Shown: positions 10,624 through 22,689, counted from the stretch's first letter. The stretch is DNA of 64,000 nucleotides from Angiostrongylus vasorum (GCA_018806985.1 JADANN010000434.1:186001-250000); one strand, 5' to 3'. Notes: generated by a model from the sequence alone, not told the origin. Made by a program: numbers and translations.

Positions 10624-13545
10624 ATGAGCGTGGCGAGCTCGGTACCGGAAGGTGCCAGTCCGCCTCCGGAACCGCCACCTAGGGACTACAGTGACATGAC
10701 GGTCGACTTTCGTGACGTCGATGATAAAGTGAATGTGGACGAAAAGCTTGTTATTGATGGAGACGTGAAGATTAGGGGCTCGTTTGGAGGCATGTCGTCA
10801 GGGTATGATACAACTCGAAGAACTACGGACTAAACACATAAAACTAATGCAGGTTGGTCAACTAATTATTTCCACTTGAATGATAGTAAAGGAATGAAAT
10901 TGCTTTGACCAATTCGACAATTCCACTATCACCTATGATACTATTCGGAACTCGAGTGTTCAAAATCGGTATTATTCTGAGACAAGGTGAACTCATTATT
11001 GGCAGGACATGACGAAATCATCTATTAGGTATAAATTAGCCCTGAAAGAAAAAAGGCTAAGATTTATGAAAATAAGGAGGTTTTTCAACCCTTCAGATTT
11101 CAACGGCCAAAAATTATCCAACACGGGTTTTTTTTCCTTCATTATTGTTTATTCGATCAAGAAATGCCCACTTTATTGCTGTTTTCCATCCACAACAGTT
11201 CCATCTGTTTACTTTCTTTCGCGAACGTACATTTAGATGCTTCTCTATAAAGATGAAAATGGGTTGATTTTTATGATATTTTGAACGTTTTGAGGTTTGG
11301 GAGCTTACTCTGAGCCACGCAGAATCCTTCTAGACTCTGCAAATCGATCATCTCAAATATATCGATATCGAGTTCTCATGAAGTGAAATTCCAATGGAAA
11401 TGATATTTCAGGAAATGCGTGGTCGACTTCCGACGATTCCCGGATGCGCAGACGTGCAGGCGAGAATCAAACGCACAGCCGCCATTTCCGATCGTTCGTC
11501 TCTTCAGAGCGTCGACAGCGGTGTCAGCTCACTCGGGCAGGTAACGAGCAACGGGACCAACAAGATGAATTGCATGTGATGGCCTTTGAAAAGAAGACGA
11601 TCCTATACGGGAATATTTCTCTACCTTGGAAAAGAATGTGCTGAACAAGCTAAATTATGTAACAACATTTGAGCGCGATGAAATTTCTACTATGAGAAAA
11701 TCATTACGGGAACGGTGCTTGTTCGATCTAGTCCCAGTCTCACCAAACCTCTCATCTTTCCGGAATCCGGAAATTGGTACCAGATTTATCGGAAAGGAAA
11801 AGTACGCTCTGAAAATCTAGTTGGGAACGTTCCAGCTCCTCTATCTCAGGACTCCAGAGAGAATCGACTCGACCAGCATTCTACGACATTCAAAATGAAA
11901 TGAAATCCTCAGGCAACAACAGAAGCCACACGTAAAAACTTGGAAGACCTTCGTGGACGACAGATGCGAGGAAACGAATCGAATGTGAGAAGTGCTGGGT
12001 TCCGCACCGTAGAAGTGAAGATGGGTAGTACAAAATTGAAAAAAAACGATTTTATGGATTTGAAGAGCTGTAGGATAGAAAATTTGAAGATATCCTGAAA
12101 AAATTCCTTCATATCTTCCCAAAAGACATAGCAAAGTGAAGACTCTTTGTTACTGTTTCAAATAGCAGAGCAGTAAGTAGGAATAAACGTATTTAGTTAA
12201 AACCATAGATGTTTTCGGCTTTCATAACTGCCAACTATAGTATATGGGTTCCGGCCCTCTTCCACTCTGAGCAAAAAATTCAAGAGATTGGTTGGAATAA
12301 ACAGGAAAAAAAATTCCACCATCACATCGTTGCAGCTCTATTTTTGATTTGGCGCTTTCATCAACTCGTCGTTGGTTCACTGAAAGCGGTACACGATTTT
12401 CCATTTCTCCTGACTGGTGAATTTAATGGAGTGGTTTCACTTTCTCAGAGCGGTTTCGTGTGTGGAATGCGGTGATCGTTTAGCGTACCCGGTTTCCAGC
12501 ACCACATTGTCAGCATAGCATAGAGGATCGGCTCTCTTCTCTCACACTCCGCGAATTTCGTTCTCAATTATGATCGGCCAAGATGATGGCCTTCGGCTTT
12601 CGTGCGTTGCGTTCCCGATTTCGCATCGCCAGCGCCTAATTTATGACGATATGCACCCTCGTATCTGCTCGCCGCCACCAATACCGCTGTCGACACGGTC
12701 TCGATAGAAATCGTCTCCAGCGACCGGATTAAAATCACCATCTGTACATGTGGCCCTAGTGAACGGGGATAATATGGCAGATGCAGTTCCGGAACTTGGT
12801 GGACAAAGATCCAGAAGTGGTTCTAAGCCCAATATGGTCAGATTGTGGAAATTCTGACACCACCATAACACATTGAAGCATTGCAGAATAAACATATGGA
12901 TGCTAACATATGAACAGAACTCGGAGCCACAGGTTGGTTTCGACCCCCGACTACTCTTATCGGGGGCTCGACTGCTATCCACCACACTAACCGAGGCCCT
13001 CGCTTTGCCTATTTCTCAACCAGTTTCATCGCTGAAGAAATATGCAGTGAATAAAGGTTAAGGAGACATTGTGATTTCTGGAATAGCTTAAGCCTAACTG
13101 GATTCAATATTGATTTCTGCTACCCAAGTCATTCCCCGTTGACAAGTGATTGCACATAGCGGCACTATAGTAAAAAATGGACAGAGAGAAAGGCAAAATA
13201 GTGGGTGTGGTGGATAGCCCCTGAGGCGCCGGAAAAGGTTACCGCGGATTCGAAACACATCTGTGGTTCTGTGCATTGCTCATGTCTCAGCACTCTTTGT
13301 GTTGTACTTCACATCGTATGAAAAAGGAAGAGGCAGGAAATAAAGGTTAAGACGTTGTGATCCCATCTTCTTTTATCAGTGCTGACAGCGGAACATCATA
13401 GCCACAAAATTCTCGACGGCATTTCTTCAGATTGGTTCTTTTTCGTGCCGCTGCTTTTAACAGTTTTTTATTATATATATCCATATGAATGGATATGGTA
13501 AATATATGCGTAGATCTATCTCATTATATCTATCCTCATATATAT

Positions 13546-13606
<61 letters not shown>

Positions 13607-16600
13607 TCCGTGGGGGATATATGAGACCAGGGTTCGATCTTAATAAAGCATCCACTATCGTCACCACGATACTTGCAGACAATCCCGTCAACACGGTGCT
13701 CATCTCCTTCGATCAGTCATCGTTCCTCGGTTAGCTGTGATTCGGCGTGCAGCAGTCTGTACAGCAATGAAACGAGGTAAGCATGGTAATATTATTTGTT
13801 GGTACTTAATTGCACTCATTAGTCGTGGGTTCAGTAGTCCTTCCAACGCTTTACCGCCTCATCGTGGCTAGGAGGTGTTCCTGAGTGTCCGGCTGCGATG
13901 TACAGCGGGATTTCCCCTAGTAGGGGCTCCCAAGCTGAGAAGGAGTCCAGCGTTTTCATCAGGAAGCCCAGCTAAGAGTAAACCAATACCAGGATCAACC
14001 AATATCCCGGTATCTAATTACTCGCATTGTGACAAATCTCCCTGTGATCCACAAGGGCGGTGACTGCCTGTGGCGACGAAGATTTGGGCAGACCTTGGCC
14101 AGGCTGATCTCGGGACTCCAGGGAATCATAATGGCTAAACCATCAAAACTCCGAAATAATGGAGATTATGCTGGAGCCCGCTCAACCAGCGAGAACGGGA
14201 CATCCAAGTATCGGAGTAAATCGGGTGTGTTTCATAAGATCTTAACTTGAAAAGGCTTCAGAATTTCTGGTGTGGCAAAATGTCGGACATTCGATTTCTT
14301 GGTATTATAGCATTTCTGGTTTTATTCTTTTCTACTCATGGTTCTGTCGTAGTCATTCATTGGAACTCCATTCATATTCGAGTAAATAGTCACTCTCGAT
14401 GCCGCTTGTTTCATTATTCCCATGCAATGCTAAGTCTTCTTGTTCGAAGTTTCAAACAGCCACTAGTGTGTGCACAGGAAGAGAGGAGAAGGAACAATTG
14501 CGGAAACTGGTTCGGCAAATAGCCGTTTCCAATGGTTAGGAAACTGTAGCTCTTCGGAATAGGTGTAGAGGAAAGCCCAACGATTACTCCAGCGATAATA
14601 AGGTCCCGTTTATCCTGCCCTTCATTTCAAATGAAATAAGTGCAGCTGTAAAACATTGCTTAAGAAAGGCCGGTCTAGAGAATTTGGTAACCGTTATTGA
14701 AATACCACTGAGCAATTTAAGAAGCCAGCTGCTTCGTAACCGTCTGTATGACCATCTGCGTACAACGCAAAATTGTATAATTTGCCCCAATGGTAGAGAC
14801 GGTGACTGCATAAGTTCGGGTACAGTTTATCTGATCTCTTGTAAAGCGTGTGGGGACGAATACATTGGCGAAACGGTTAGACAGCTCTGTATCCGTATAA
14901 AAGAACACCTAGTCGGTAAACTTAAAGTTAAACCAAGTAGCCCACTGGGCACGCATAGGACAAACAGACATAACGGGGAAGATTATGAAGTAGAAGTTAC
15001 GATCCTCACACAGGAGTCGAAAACACAAGCGCACAAAATACTCGGGTCATTCTGGATTAATTCCAAGAATCCCAAAATGAATCCCAGGGAGGAATGCCTC
15101 ATTATCACGCGTGATATTGGGCAGTATATAAGCCTGTTATTCTGATGAGATGGGTACATTACGATTCCATGTGAACTCTGCGCGGTTGGTCTCCACGTGA
15201 AATATTTAGTGGAAAACTCATAGCGGTGAGTGTGCAAAGGCTCTGTGTTCAATGTGATTGAAATCTTTGTTTAGCAATTTCTGTTTGGTTATGGAACTTT
15301 TTGGCTGGGTAGATTGTTGTCAACTTGACCTTTTCAGAGGAAGGCGAAATCCGCGGAAACGCCACCTTGTTCTTGATTAAAGAATAAAATAACAGCTCGC
15401 GTTTGCTCAGCAAGAATATAAGGAATGATTTGATCAATGGCGAGATTAATAGAAAGTCGGTCGTGGGACTTCTTGTTCGACTTGTGACTTACGCATTCAG
15501 CATCAACGGTGATCGAATCAGTTTGCGGACGAGCGTTACTGCTTCAATGGCGAGCTCATTCACTCTTTTTATTTGAAAGAACATGTCGCCATCGGTATTC
15601 TTTTGATGAGAGCATGTCTCTTGAAAATTGCCTGAATGAAGAGGGACACTGCAAAAATCGACAAAGCCGAAAGTGGATGGTTATCGAACAGATGGAACAC
15701 CCTCGGATATTTGCTCGGCGACCAATGTCTTTATGTTCCTCTAGTTTTCTAGAAGTTAATCACATAGTAGTCGATGTCATCCTCGTCTTTGAGAACAACT
15801 TCAAGAAAATTGTTTGCTATCTGTACCTGGTTATAGTAGAATAGAATGAACCACAGCCTTGACCTTGGACAATTCAGCATTCTGGAACACGTCCTTGCCA
15901 TAATGAAATTATTTAAACATTGAAGAATGGTGAACAACCGGAGATGTTATCACTTGTTTAGTCTTTTTTATTCCAACTTCAGATTGAATCAAATGTCAGA
16001 CAAGAGTTCTCGGACACCATTTTTTGGAATTAAAAAAAGTGGATTTCAGTCCTCCTCAAACCATGCCATACTCCACTTATCGTAAGCTGTCGATCGAACA
16101 GAAAGAAGCGGTACCTCAAGACACCGACACAACACCTGTGATACCGATTGTAGTAAGTGGATATCTACAAGGGAAAAAAATTGTAAATGTCACTGCGCAT
16201 TCCAAAACAGGTACCATGAAATGGGGAAGCTTCTTTGTTTAAAGGACCGTCGTATTCTACAGTAATGCTACCTTTAATCATATTTTCTTTCGACACAGAA
16301 AACAAGTCTTCTTATAAATACACTCATAACTAAGTCGAACATGCGGTCTTTCAACTTGTAACTTGACTATGTACCACAGTAATGTAAAAGCTAAAAATAA
16401 GAGTTATGCTAGGGTTCTTCCAGAATTTGTCGCCAAGAGCATGAAACAAATGACTCGTGTTCTACTTCCTAGGTACTGACGAGAACTTCATGCTAAGTGA
16501 ACGAATAGTTTAACACCACCTTGACTCTGGATTTTAGCAAAAGGACTTTTAGCGCTATACTCTTGAGGGTTACGACATTCACAAATAGTTCATTCTTGAG

Positions 16601-17475
16601 AGGAATACAGAGATGCTTACTTTAAGGCGACAACAATTGCCTCCACAACTGGCTTACGATCCGATGGAGTAGTTCGTGCGTGGCGTCGACAACAGCATCG
16701 TCCGCGTAGTATGTTCGAACGCTCACCGGAACAGAGGTATAGCAAATTTCATTAATCGTGCCTCGGAAACACATATATCCTGGTCCTTTAGTCCTCGTAG
16801 TGACTCGATAATCGATACAGTATCGTTCATGCAGATAACACCACCACCTGTGCATCGTAAGATTGGCGTCGTCGGGCAAGTAAGCACACCAAGACCTAGT
16901 CTGCTATGTAGGATATCACTAGACTTAAAACAAATTCAGCCACCTCGTTCACCTCTGGCGCCGATTCGCCTTGCCGTGAATACATCGCCACAAACATCGC
17001 GACCGCTGAGAACTGCGCAGCGACCGGATATCGTAAAAGCTGCCAAGGTTGAGGTACACGCCCTTTGTCTAATCATTGTCGCCTTGTTACACAAATGCCT
17101 TTCCTTACCTAGAATTGAGTAGTTCCATTTCGATTCACTTCAAGGGAAAAAAGAAAATATACTGTGTTTTCATTCAAATTCCCTCCAACTATCCACATCG
17201 TCCTGCCTTTGTCCTCATGTGTCATAGTGCAGACAATCATAAAAAGACCTGATGTGACAGAAATCGTGTGCACTATATCTCGTCTTAGTCGCAACATACT
17301 TCAGAATGCTGACGTGCTCTTCCATGCCAGTTGTGTGTTTGTCGATCGTAGTCCACCACAAGATCGTCGTCAATACGGCGTTGCACGAAGTCCGCTTAGC
17401 GACCGAAAAAAATCGTCCAAAGAGTATGTTGGAGCAAGCCGACGAGCCCCCTATATGCGACGCCAGTCAGAGTGA
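10624..17475 (+). CDS. Ser/Pro/Arg-rich protein of unknown function
   Basis: Not recognised. Exons: 10624-10764 (or to 10802), 11412-11540, 12708-12836, 13679-13776, 16050-16152, 16627-16736, 16792-16879, 16940-17047, 17305-17475. From exon 2 on, every junction agrees in phase (0,0,0,2,0,2,0,0). The product is about 358 residues with no membrane segment or folded domain visible. It has an acidic, Pro-rich N-terminus ([17 protein letters not shown]), Ser-rich middle blocks ([20 protein letters not shown]) and a basic C-terminal third ([20 protein letters not shown]). It is probably a disordered scaffold or cytoskeletal/signalling adaptor; this is inference from composition. The exon 1 donor is uncertain: the stronger one at 10802 breaks phase, the weaker gtgaag at 10764 keeps it. 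Exon 3 uses a TAG acceptor that is also an in-frame stop. The 3' end is uncertain (see 17641-17847). Confidence 0.55.
11690..12030 (+). mobile_element. SINE family 3 copy
   Basis: In the intron between exons 2 and 3 of the Ser/Pro-rich gene. The head keeps box B-like TGTTCGATCTAGTCCC; the central domain GGAAATTGGTACCAGATTT is clear. The tail (GGGAACGTTCCAGCTCC..., GAAATCCTCAGGCAACAAC) matches the 1630 copy in reverse complement. Confidence 0.65.
12905..13025 (-). mobile_element. SINE family 2 fragment
   Basis: Plus-strand view GGTTTCGACCCCCGAC...TATCCACCACACTAACCGAGG is the reverse of a tRNA-like head with box A GTGTGGTGGATAGCAG and box B GGGTCGAAACC. Confidence 0.5.
13085..13280 (+). mobile_element. 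SINE family 2 copy, diverged
   Basis: Head GGTGTGGTGGATAGCCCCTGA with box B-like GGATTCGAAAC at about 13245. It also has the upstream GACAAGTGATTGCACA block seen in other family 2 copies. It faces the fragment at 12905. Confidence 0.5.
13538..13600. repeat. (TA)n microsatellite
   Basis: About 63 bp of nearly pure TA with one AA interruption near 13555, in an intron of the Ser/Pro-rich gene. Likely length-variable and prone to assembly error. Confidence 0.95.
13845..14175 (-). repeat. Repeat family R3 copy
   Basis: Plus strand starts CCGCCTCATCGTGGCTAGGAG and ends around GCTAAACCATCAAAACTCCG, the reverse of the 39700 copy. It lies in the intron before exon 5 of the Ser/Pro-rich gene. Confidence 0.75.
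14470..15440 (+). mobile_element. Penelope-like element, C-terminal part with GIY-YIG endonuclease
   Basis: The frame from about 14603 ([19 protein letters not shown]...) into the open frame to 15145 covers the end of a reverse transcriptase and a GIY-YIG nuclease. Motifs visible: a Cys pair region ([13 protein letters not shown]), [11 protein letters not shown] for GIY, DEYIGET for YIG, and the conserved Arg in [11 protein letters not shown]. Upstream, [20 protein letters not shown] at about 14475-14535 is in another frame and ends at a TAG, so the copy is frameshifted. The RT palm and fingers are absent, making this a 5'-truncated, dead copy. Downstream 15260-15370 carries the terminal sequence whose reverse complement recurs at 2935 and 22690. 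Penelope-like elements with this nuclease are known in animals; the family assignment rests on motifs only. Confidence 0.75.
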
Positions 17476-17640
17476 CAAATAGGCAAGTAGATGTCCTCAA
17501 TTGACATCAGTACTTTTCTAGGCTCAGAGGTGAATTTGTTGTAGTACAAGATAAGGTGTAACACGGCGAGAAGACCACATAGACTAGAAAAACATGATTA
17601 AGAAGTCAGAATTAAAAAGTCATAAGTGAAAAGATGAAAG

Positions 17641-17847
17641 ATGGAAAGAAGACGATTATCTGTAGAGAGTTCCGTACCGTATCAATCAACTCGCCAGTCA
17701 TTGTGCGAAGAACCGCTTTCGTGCCCGTCATTCCTAGGTGAGAGTTGTCGTACTTCTACTAAGAACTCATTAAAAGTGTTGTAATTTATTAAAGATTCTC
17801 AACCAGCGGCACCAGCGAGCAGCTACGAGCGCATAAAACTCGTCTGA
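17641..17847 (+). CDS. Possible alternative 3' exons of the Ser/Pro-rich gene, or a small gene
   Basis: Two exons, 17641-17737 (or from 17649) and 17807-17847, join in phase 1 and read MERRRLSVESSVPYQSTRQS... to a terminus SSYERIKLV and TGA. The donor is ctag|gtgaga and the acceptor tcaaccag. If exon 9 of the upstream gene is spliced at 17471 (weak gtgaca) to 17649, the frame continues as RRQSERRLSVESS, in phase, giving a product of about 400 residues. Otherwise the ATG at 17641 would start a tiny separate product. The purine-rich sequence before 17649 is a poor acceptor, so neither reading is secure. Confidence 0.35.
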
Positions 17848-17859
17848 TGGAGAAGAATT

Positions 17860-19370
17860 GGCACGAGTCCGAAGGTCTTTAAGCTAGATGACTGAACTAA
17901 ATTCTTTATACTACACCTCGCCATAGTCAAATACCGTAACGGCTGCATTTGATTTCTGTAAAATGTGGCTTTCACTAATTTCTGGGCCTCAGTTCGCAAC
18001 TACTGTAACCGTACGCCTATTCCCTCTATAATAGGATTCGATTTTATCAGTGGAAGAAAAAACAATGGGAAAAAAACTACTAGAACTCACTTGGAAATGT
18101 ATTGATCGACTATATTATGAGAGTAACTTTTAACTATGTCCTACTATACGTCACATTTATCCTTTTACTTGAATTGCGATTATTTTAGTCATGCATAATC
18201 CAGAATGCATATTTTTTTAAAACGACACCAAACAATGGTAATAATAAAAGTTCGTGATTGCGACCAGTACGCTTATTTCCGTATTTATGAAATTTAGCCA
18301 TCAGCTGTATTTCGTGTGATGTTTGCATTATAGTGGTTCAGCACACTTTGAATAAATTTTTTCGTACTCATGACATATGGATGTATTCAATAATAGAAGT
18401 CTTTATAAAGATTTAGTGCAGTAGTGAATTGATTTCTGTAAAAAAATTGACAACTTTGCTAATCGATATTATTGATCGACGTTTTGAATCGAAATGCATT
18501 TGAGGAAGTGAACAAGCCTCCGTCTTCACGAAGAATTGTACAGGATTCAGTTTATTCGACCGATATTTTACTGGTCAGGCAAGAATTATTTCACCTGAAA
18601 TGCTGAGATGGCCGTGTCAGAGGTTTCTTAAGTCATCAGTAGTGGCGGTCTCTGAATTTTGTGTATTCGTGATAAGGTCTACTAATAGCGGCTAAGATTC
18701 TTTCCGGATGGCGTCGATTTTTGGCATCCTAATAACAGGGTTTCCGTCTTCCAATGGTAATGTCTAACTTGTTCTGGACTTGGGAGACCCTACAGGAGGT
18801 TAAGCTAACATTATAGTTTAATTACCAGGAATACAGTGCTACAACGATGAGGCGCTAGATCGGGATCTGTCGATGTGTCGTACGTATCATACGTATTTGA
18901 TCACTCTTGAGAAGGATAACCCTTGAATCATCGAACTCGTTCGGTTCCACGTCCTCGTAGATGATTCTTTTGCAAAGAAAAAACTTCGTCGATGTTAGTT
19001 GCCACCATTTAAAAAACTTCTCAAGCAAAAAAATGCGATAGCGGGAGGTTAGAAAACAGCTGTCAAGATTATGACGAAAGAATTTTGAAGCCTACATGAC
19101 ACATCGTTTTGCTTCACTACCTTGTGACTAGCGCAAACTTCTTCCACATTAAGGTTTTCAGATGAAATCATATAAGTAGGTGAATTGAAAATAGAAAGGT
19201 TTCCAGCGCAACCTTCTTCTGTTTAGTGTCAAAAGTAAAAAATCGACAAAGTAGAAAACATATTTCCGCTGAGATTTCGAATGGCAGCTAGCCGAATACT
19301 CCTATAAACTCTGGCAGAACTTGGGTTTTCGTGTAATTCTTTGGAGGCATACAATTCATTCTCAAAACAA
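17860..19370. other. Region with no supported gene
   Basis: AT-rich and non-repetitive to the eye, with no open frame of note and no recognisable transposon motif. Confidence 0.4.
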
Positions 19371-19380
19371 AAGAAAAGGC

Positions 19381-19386
19381 TTTATT
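19381..19386 (-). terminator. Candidate polyadenylation signal
   Basis: AATAAA on the minus strand, about 145 bp past the stop of the membrane-protein gene ending at 19531. Confidence 0.4.
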
Positions 19387-19530
19387 AATCTTCTACCCGA
19401 AGCGGTGGGAGTCCGACTTCCAACGAATTCTCATCTTTTTTTGATATCCGCTTCTTCACGCTGTGTGTTCATCTCGTTCAACGTGCTCAGTGCCGGCGCT
19501 TGCTGTTCGCCGATCGGCAACGACTCTGCG

Positions 19531-20415
19531 CTACCTTGAAGGGCTGTTTCTCTTCTTTCCGTTACCGTTTTCGTTCCTTCCCCTTCTCACAGCCTAAAGT
19601 GCATACCGTTTGCAAACGCGTAAAGTATCATAGATCGTATTAAAGCCCGTAGAATTTTTTTTGAAAGTATTGTGATCGCCACACGTCAATTAAAGGACAA
19701 GGGATAAATCGTCTGGCGTTTATCACTCCATCAGGAACGCACCGTGCACCAGATTATATTCGTGACATCTCAAAGGTAAACGAGTGCATGTTTGGCCTAT
19801 ACAGTGAATTTTGGTGGCTTGCCGATGTATCACATCAGTGTTTTTATCCTCCCAGACAAGATGGGTATAAACTTAAAGATGGTAAGTGATGGAGGGTTTC
19901 GTCAGCCAGAGCGGGGATCGAACCAACAATCACATGAGCATTATCGAACACTTTTAAACACTGCGCTATACATGCCCACGGCTTAACAAGTACTCATACA
20001 ATTCTGTAGACTACATATAAAACAGGACACCTACCTCACTACAAACTTGTTCTCCACTGCCGCCAACTACCAATTTATAAGTGTATTGTGGCACGGGTAC
20101 ACGGTAATACTGTAAAAGAAACGTTCAGTTGATTAAAAAAAAGTAGCAACCTTTTGAATCGGAAATGACGAAAGCAAATCTTAGTCAGATCGGAAAGGTA
20201 ACGCAAATCTGCAATGGCACTGTAGAACTACAGCGTTAAGCTTTCAAGTTCATTGAAAACGAAAGAATTCGATTTTTAGCACTGACCATCCAGTACGACA
20301 GAACTGCTGTCAGAATTGCAATCCAGCCACCAATGAAAAGTGCCACTACGTAGAAGCACAACGATTCTTCAAATGTTTGTGGATACATGATCGCTCGTAG
20401 AACATCGACAGCAAC
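19531..20415 (-). CDS. Membrane protein, 3' exons, unidentified
   Basis: Not recognised. Three exons join in phase 0. 20415-20287 (43 codons) contains the hydrophobic segment FYVVALFIGGWIAILTAVLS, a clear single transmembrane helix, ending at ATG|gtcagt. 20109-20035 (YYRVPVPQYTYKLVVGGSG...) has a tttacag acceptor and a gtaggt donor. 19593-19531 after actttag gives a basic tail (RRGRNENGNGKKRNSPSR) and TAG. A SINE lies in the last intron. Start unknown: VAVDVLRAIMYPQ could be internal, or translation could begin at the Met in RAIMYPQ. A further possible upstream minus exon is 21000-20923 (QASSTLQQKNEIRRRSESVN), but the plus strand there also carries good splice sites. Splice signals are good; function unknown. 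Confidence 0.5.
19695..19981 (-). mobile_element. SINE family 1 copy, diverged
   Basis: Keeps the tail at about 19695-19745 (GATAAATCGTCTGGCGTTTATC) and a damaged head near 19915-19980. Intronic in the membrane-protein gene, same strand. Confidence 0.7.
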
Positions 20416-20599
20416 CTTAAGTAGACATGATAACCACGATCTGTTCCAATATAAAAACGCCTTCTATTCGGATTGTCAACCTTGTTTCTTTTTTTTTACA
20501 AAATACATTCCAGTTGAGAACCAACACTGGGAGGTGATCCATCAGAAAGACCAAAATTCCGGTCTAATGGCGCATTCATTGGACAACATCTCATGTCAT

Positions 20600-20850
20600 T
20601 TACAGTCCTCAACACCCTAAATAGGGAAGCAAGGTGCTGATTCGACTCCCTCCCCAGCAGGCTATCCCAATCCACATGTGAAAACCTTAGCTGGGTCAAC
20701 TGGACCAACATTCTACGGCATTCATAGAGAAAATGAAATCCTCAAGCAGCAGATGATGTTCATAAACCATTGTGGACGGTGTATACGAAGTAAGCGGTTT
20801 AAATGCAAGAATTGCTGAAACACTGTAGATACGATGAGGGGTCATGTAAT
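20600..20850 (+). mobile_element. SINE family 3 copy, 5' damaged
   Basis: Box B remnant GCTGATTCGACTCCCTCC at about 20636. The family 3 tail (CAACATTCTACGGCATTC, GAAATCCTCAAGCAGCAGAT) follows. The central domain is missing or unrecognisable. Confidence 0.5.
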
Positions 20851-21599
20851 AGCAATAAATAAAGAGAAGAACTCGAACAGCCTGGGATTTGAGCTCGTTT
20901 AGAAAATGATTCACCGCTTTACAGAAATTGGAATTAACACTCTCGCTGCGACGCCTAATTTCGTTCTTTTGTTGCAGAGTAGACGACGCCTGATTTTTGG
21001 CTGTGATCGGTGTAATACAGGTAGGTGTCACACCGGCCACTCCCGAATGTTTTTTTTAGGACGGAGCACCCTTTTTGGTGTTTTCATTCTGTAAATCAGT
21101 TTTCTCTGCCTTTAAAAAAAATTTCGGCCCTTCTGTTATCATATGAATGGTCCATGTTCTTTTCTACACCTTCCCATGTTCTTGGTGCATATCCCACTTT
21201 TGTGTATGAACGAAGAACACTCGTCCACCTTGCAATCACACTGCTATCAGCATCTAATGGAGCTGTATAAGTTTTACAAGGAATATTACGATGTTTACCT
21301 TTTTGGCTTTGATATCCTCTCTTCCAGAGAAGACCCAAAGTCATCATATTGATGGAAAATTAGAAAAAAACTGATTGTTTGTTAAAAATGATGCTGCACA
21401 CTGCATGCATTGCCAGTTCTTCAACGCAGAGGCATTTCTGTGTCTCTTCACTGGCCACCCTCTCAAGGCTGCAACTCTCTTCAACTGCAATAGTCTCCCG
21501 TCGCAAAATCAGAAATTAGTTAGAAATTAAAGAAAAACATCCGCTGGTGGACCACACCGCCACAGCATCTGTGTTGAATAGCTATCGAATGACTAGAAG

Positions 21600-21740
21600 A
21601 GGTTTAGGGAAAAACTTCTGTGCACCAAAATAAACCACCGGAAGGAAATGACACGTGTAGGTATCATACCAGCCATTGCCACAATTTCACTGTGACACCT
21701 ACAGAGGTCACACGTCGCGAGAGTGCTAAAAGGCAATTAA
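21600..21740. repeat. Repeat R6 (GACACCTNTAGGTGTCA motifs)
   Basis: Related to 45690-45810. Both carry an AACCACCGGAAGGAAATGA-like start, two copies of a self-complementary GACACCTA/TAGGTGTC motif, and a CGTCGCGAGAGTG end. Family unknown; possibly a small foldback element. Confidence 0.45.
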
Positions 21741-21868
21741 ACGCTGGGTAAAAAGGCGATCAACGGCAATATTAAAAAAGAAGCTACGGTGTTTAACAAT
21801 TTCAAATTCCTTACAGGACTCCCGTATACCTGACTCCATTCAAATTCGTCTCTTTCATAAAGAATAGA

Positions 21869-22124
21869 GGATAAAACTCTCGGCGTTGACCATGTACTCG
21901 ATTTCACTGCGCATGGTTTGGAGGTGACTGAATGCATATCTGGCTTTTACAATGACACGCGGTGGCCTACCGATGTATCGAGCCAGTGTTGCTTTCCTCC
22001 CAGACAAGTCTGGTACCAGTTTGCCGACCCAGGAAGGATAGAAGGCTTGGTGGGCCAGGGGCGCCGAGATCGATCCCATGTGTGTATTGTAGAGCGCCTC
22101 CGACTATTGCGCTACACGCGCCCA
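21869..22124 (-). mobile_element. SINE family 1 copy
   Basis: Full-length and little diverged. The box B region is ATCGATCCCATGTG and the head ends GCTACACGCGCCC. Confidence 0.85.
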
Positions 22125-22689
22125 TCTCGAAATTTTCCTCTGAATATATGCAATACGTGGAGAATCCAAGACGCAAAACAGACAGGACTACACCTAATTT
22201 TTGCATCACAGTCTCTTTAACTATGTATAATTTTTCTCACTTTCTGCGCATCAAAAAGCATTCGAAGAAGGTTTTTGTAAATTATCAGATGTAGAGGACA
22301 GTTTTTCATGGACCACTTTTGGCACAACGTTTGCATTGGATACGCTATTGATTGAGTAAGAAGAATTGGGCAAATGAACCTTTTGCAGTAAGATTAGCAG
22401 TCAGAAAGGATATCCACGGAAGGAAATGTGTGCAGTTATTTATGTAGCAAGAATATATTGTTCTATAAGATGCCAAATCCCAGTTCTAATGTTGAATTTA
22501 AGCTCATCCATTTTCATATATTGAAAAAAATTCGAATCGACAAGAAATGATGCAGATTTTTTCCTAGAGAAGGGTAAGCAGTATGACTTGACATATTTCA
22601 GAACTAGGTCCCAGAACCGGCTTCCTGTTAAACAGGCATTAATCAACAATTTACTGCTTTCTTGATGATCAATCACGTGGTTTTTATAC

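Noticed and set aside
12633..12836. Exon with an apparent in-frame TAG at 12705, possible readthrough
   Set aside because: The TAG is itself a usable splice acceptor in the right phase (exon starts at 12708), so no readthrough is needed.
15509..15844. 111-codon plus-strand frame in an intron of the Ser/Pro-rich gene
   Set aside because: A possible cattcag acceptor precedes it, but no phase-compatible donor was found and composition turns hydrophobic and AT-driven.
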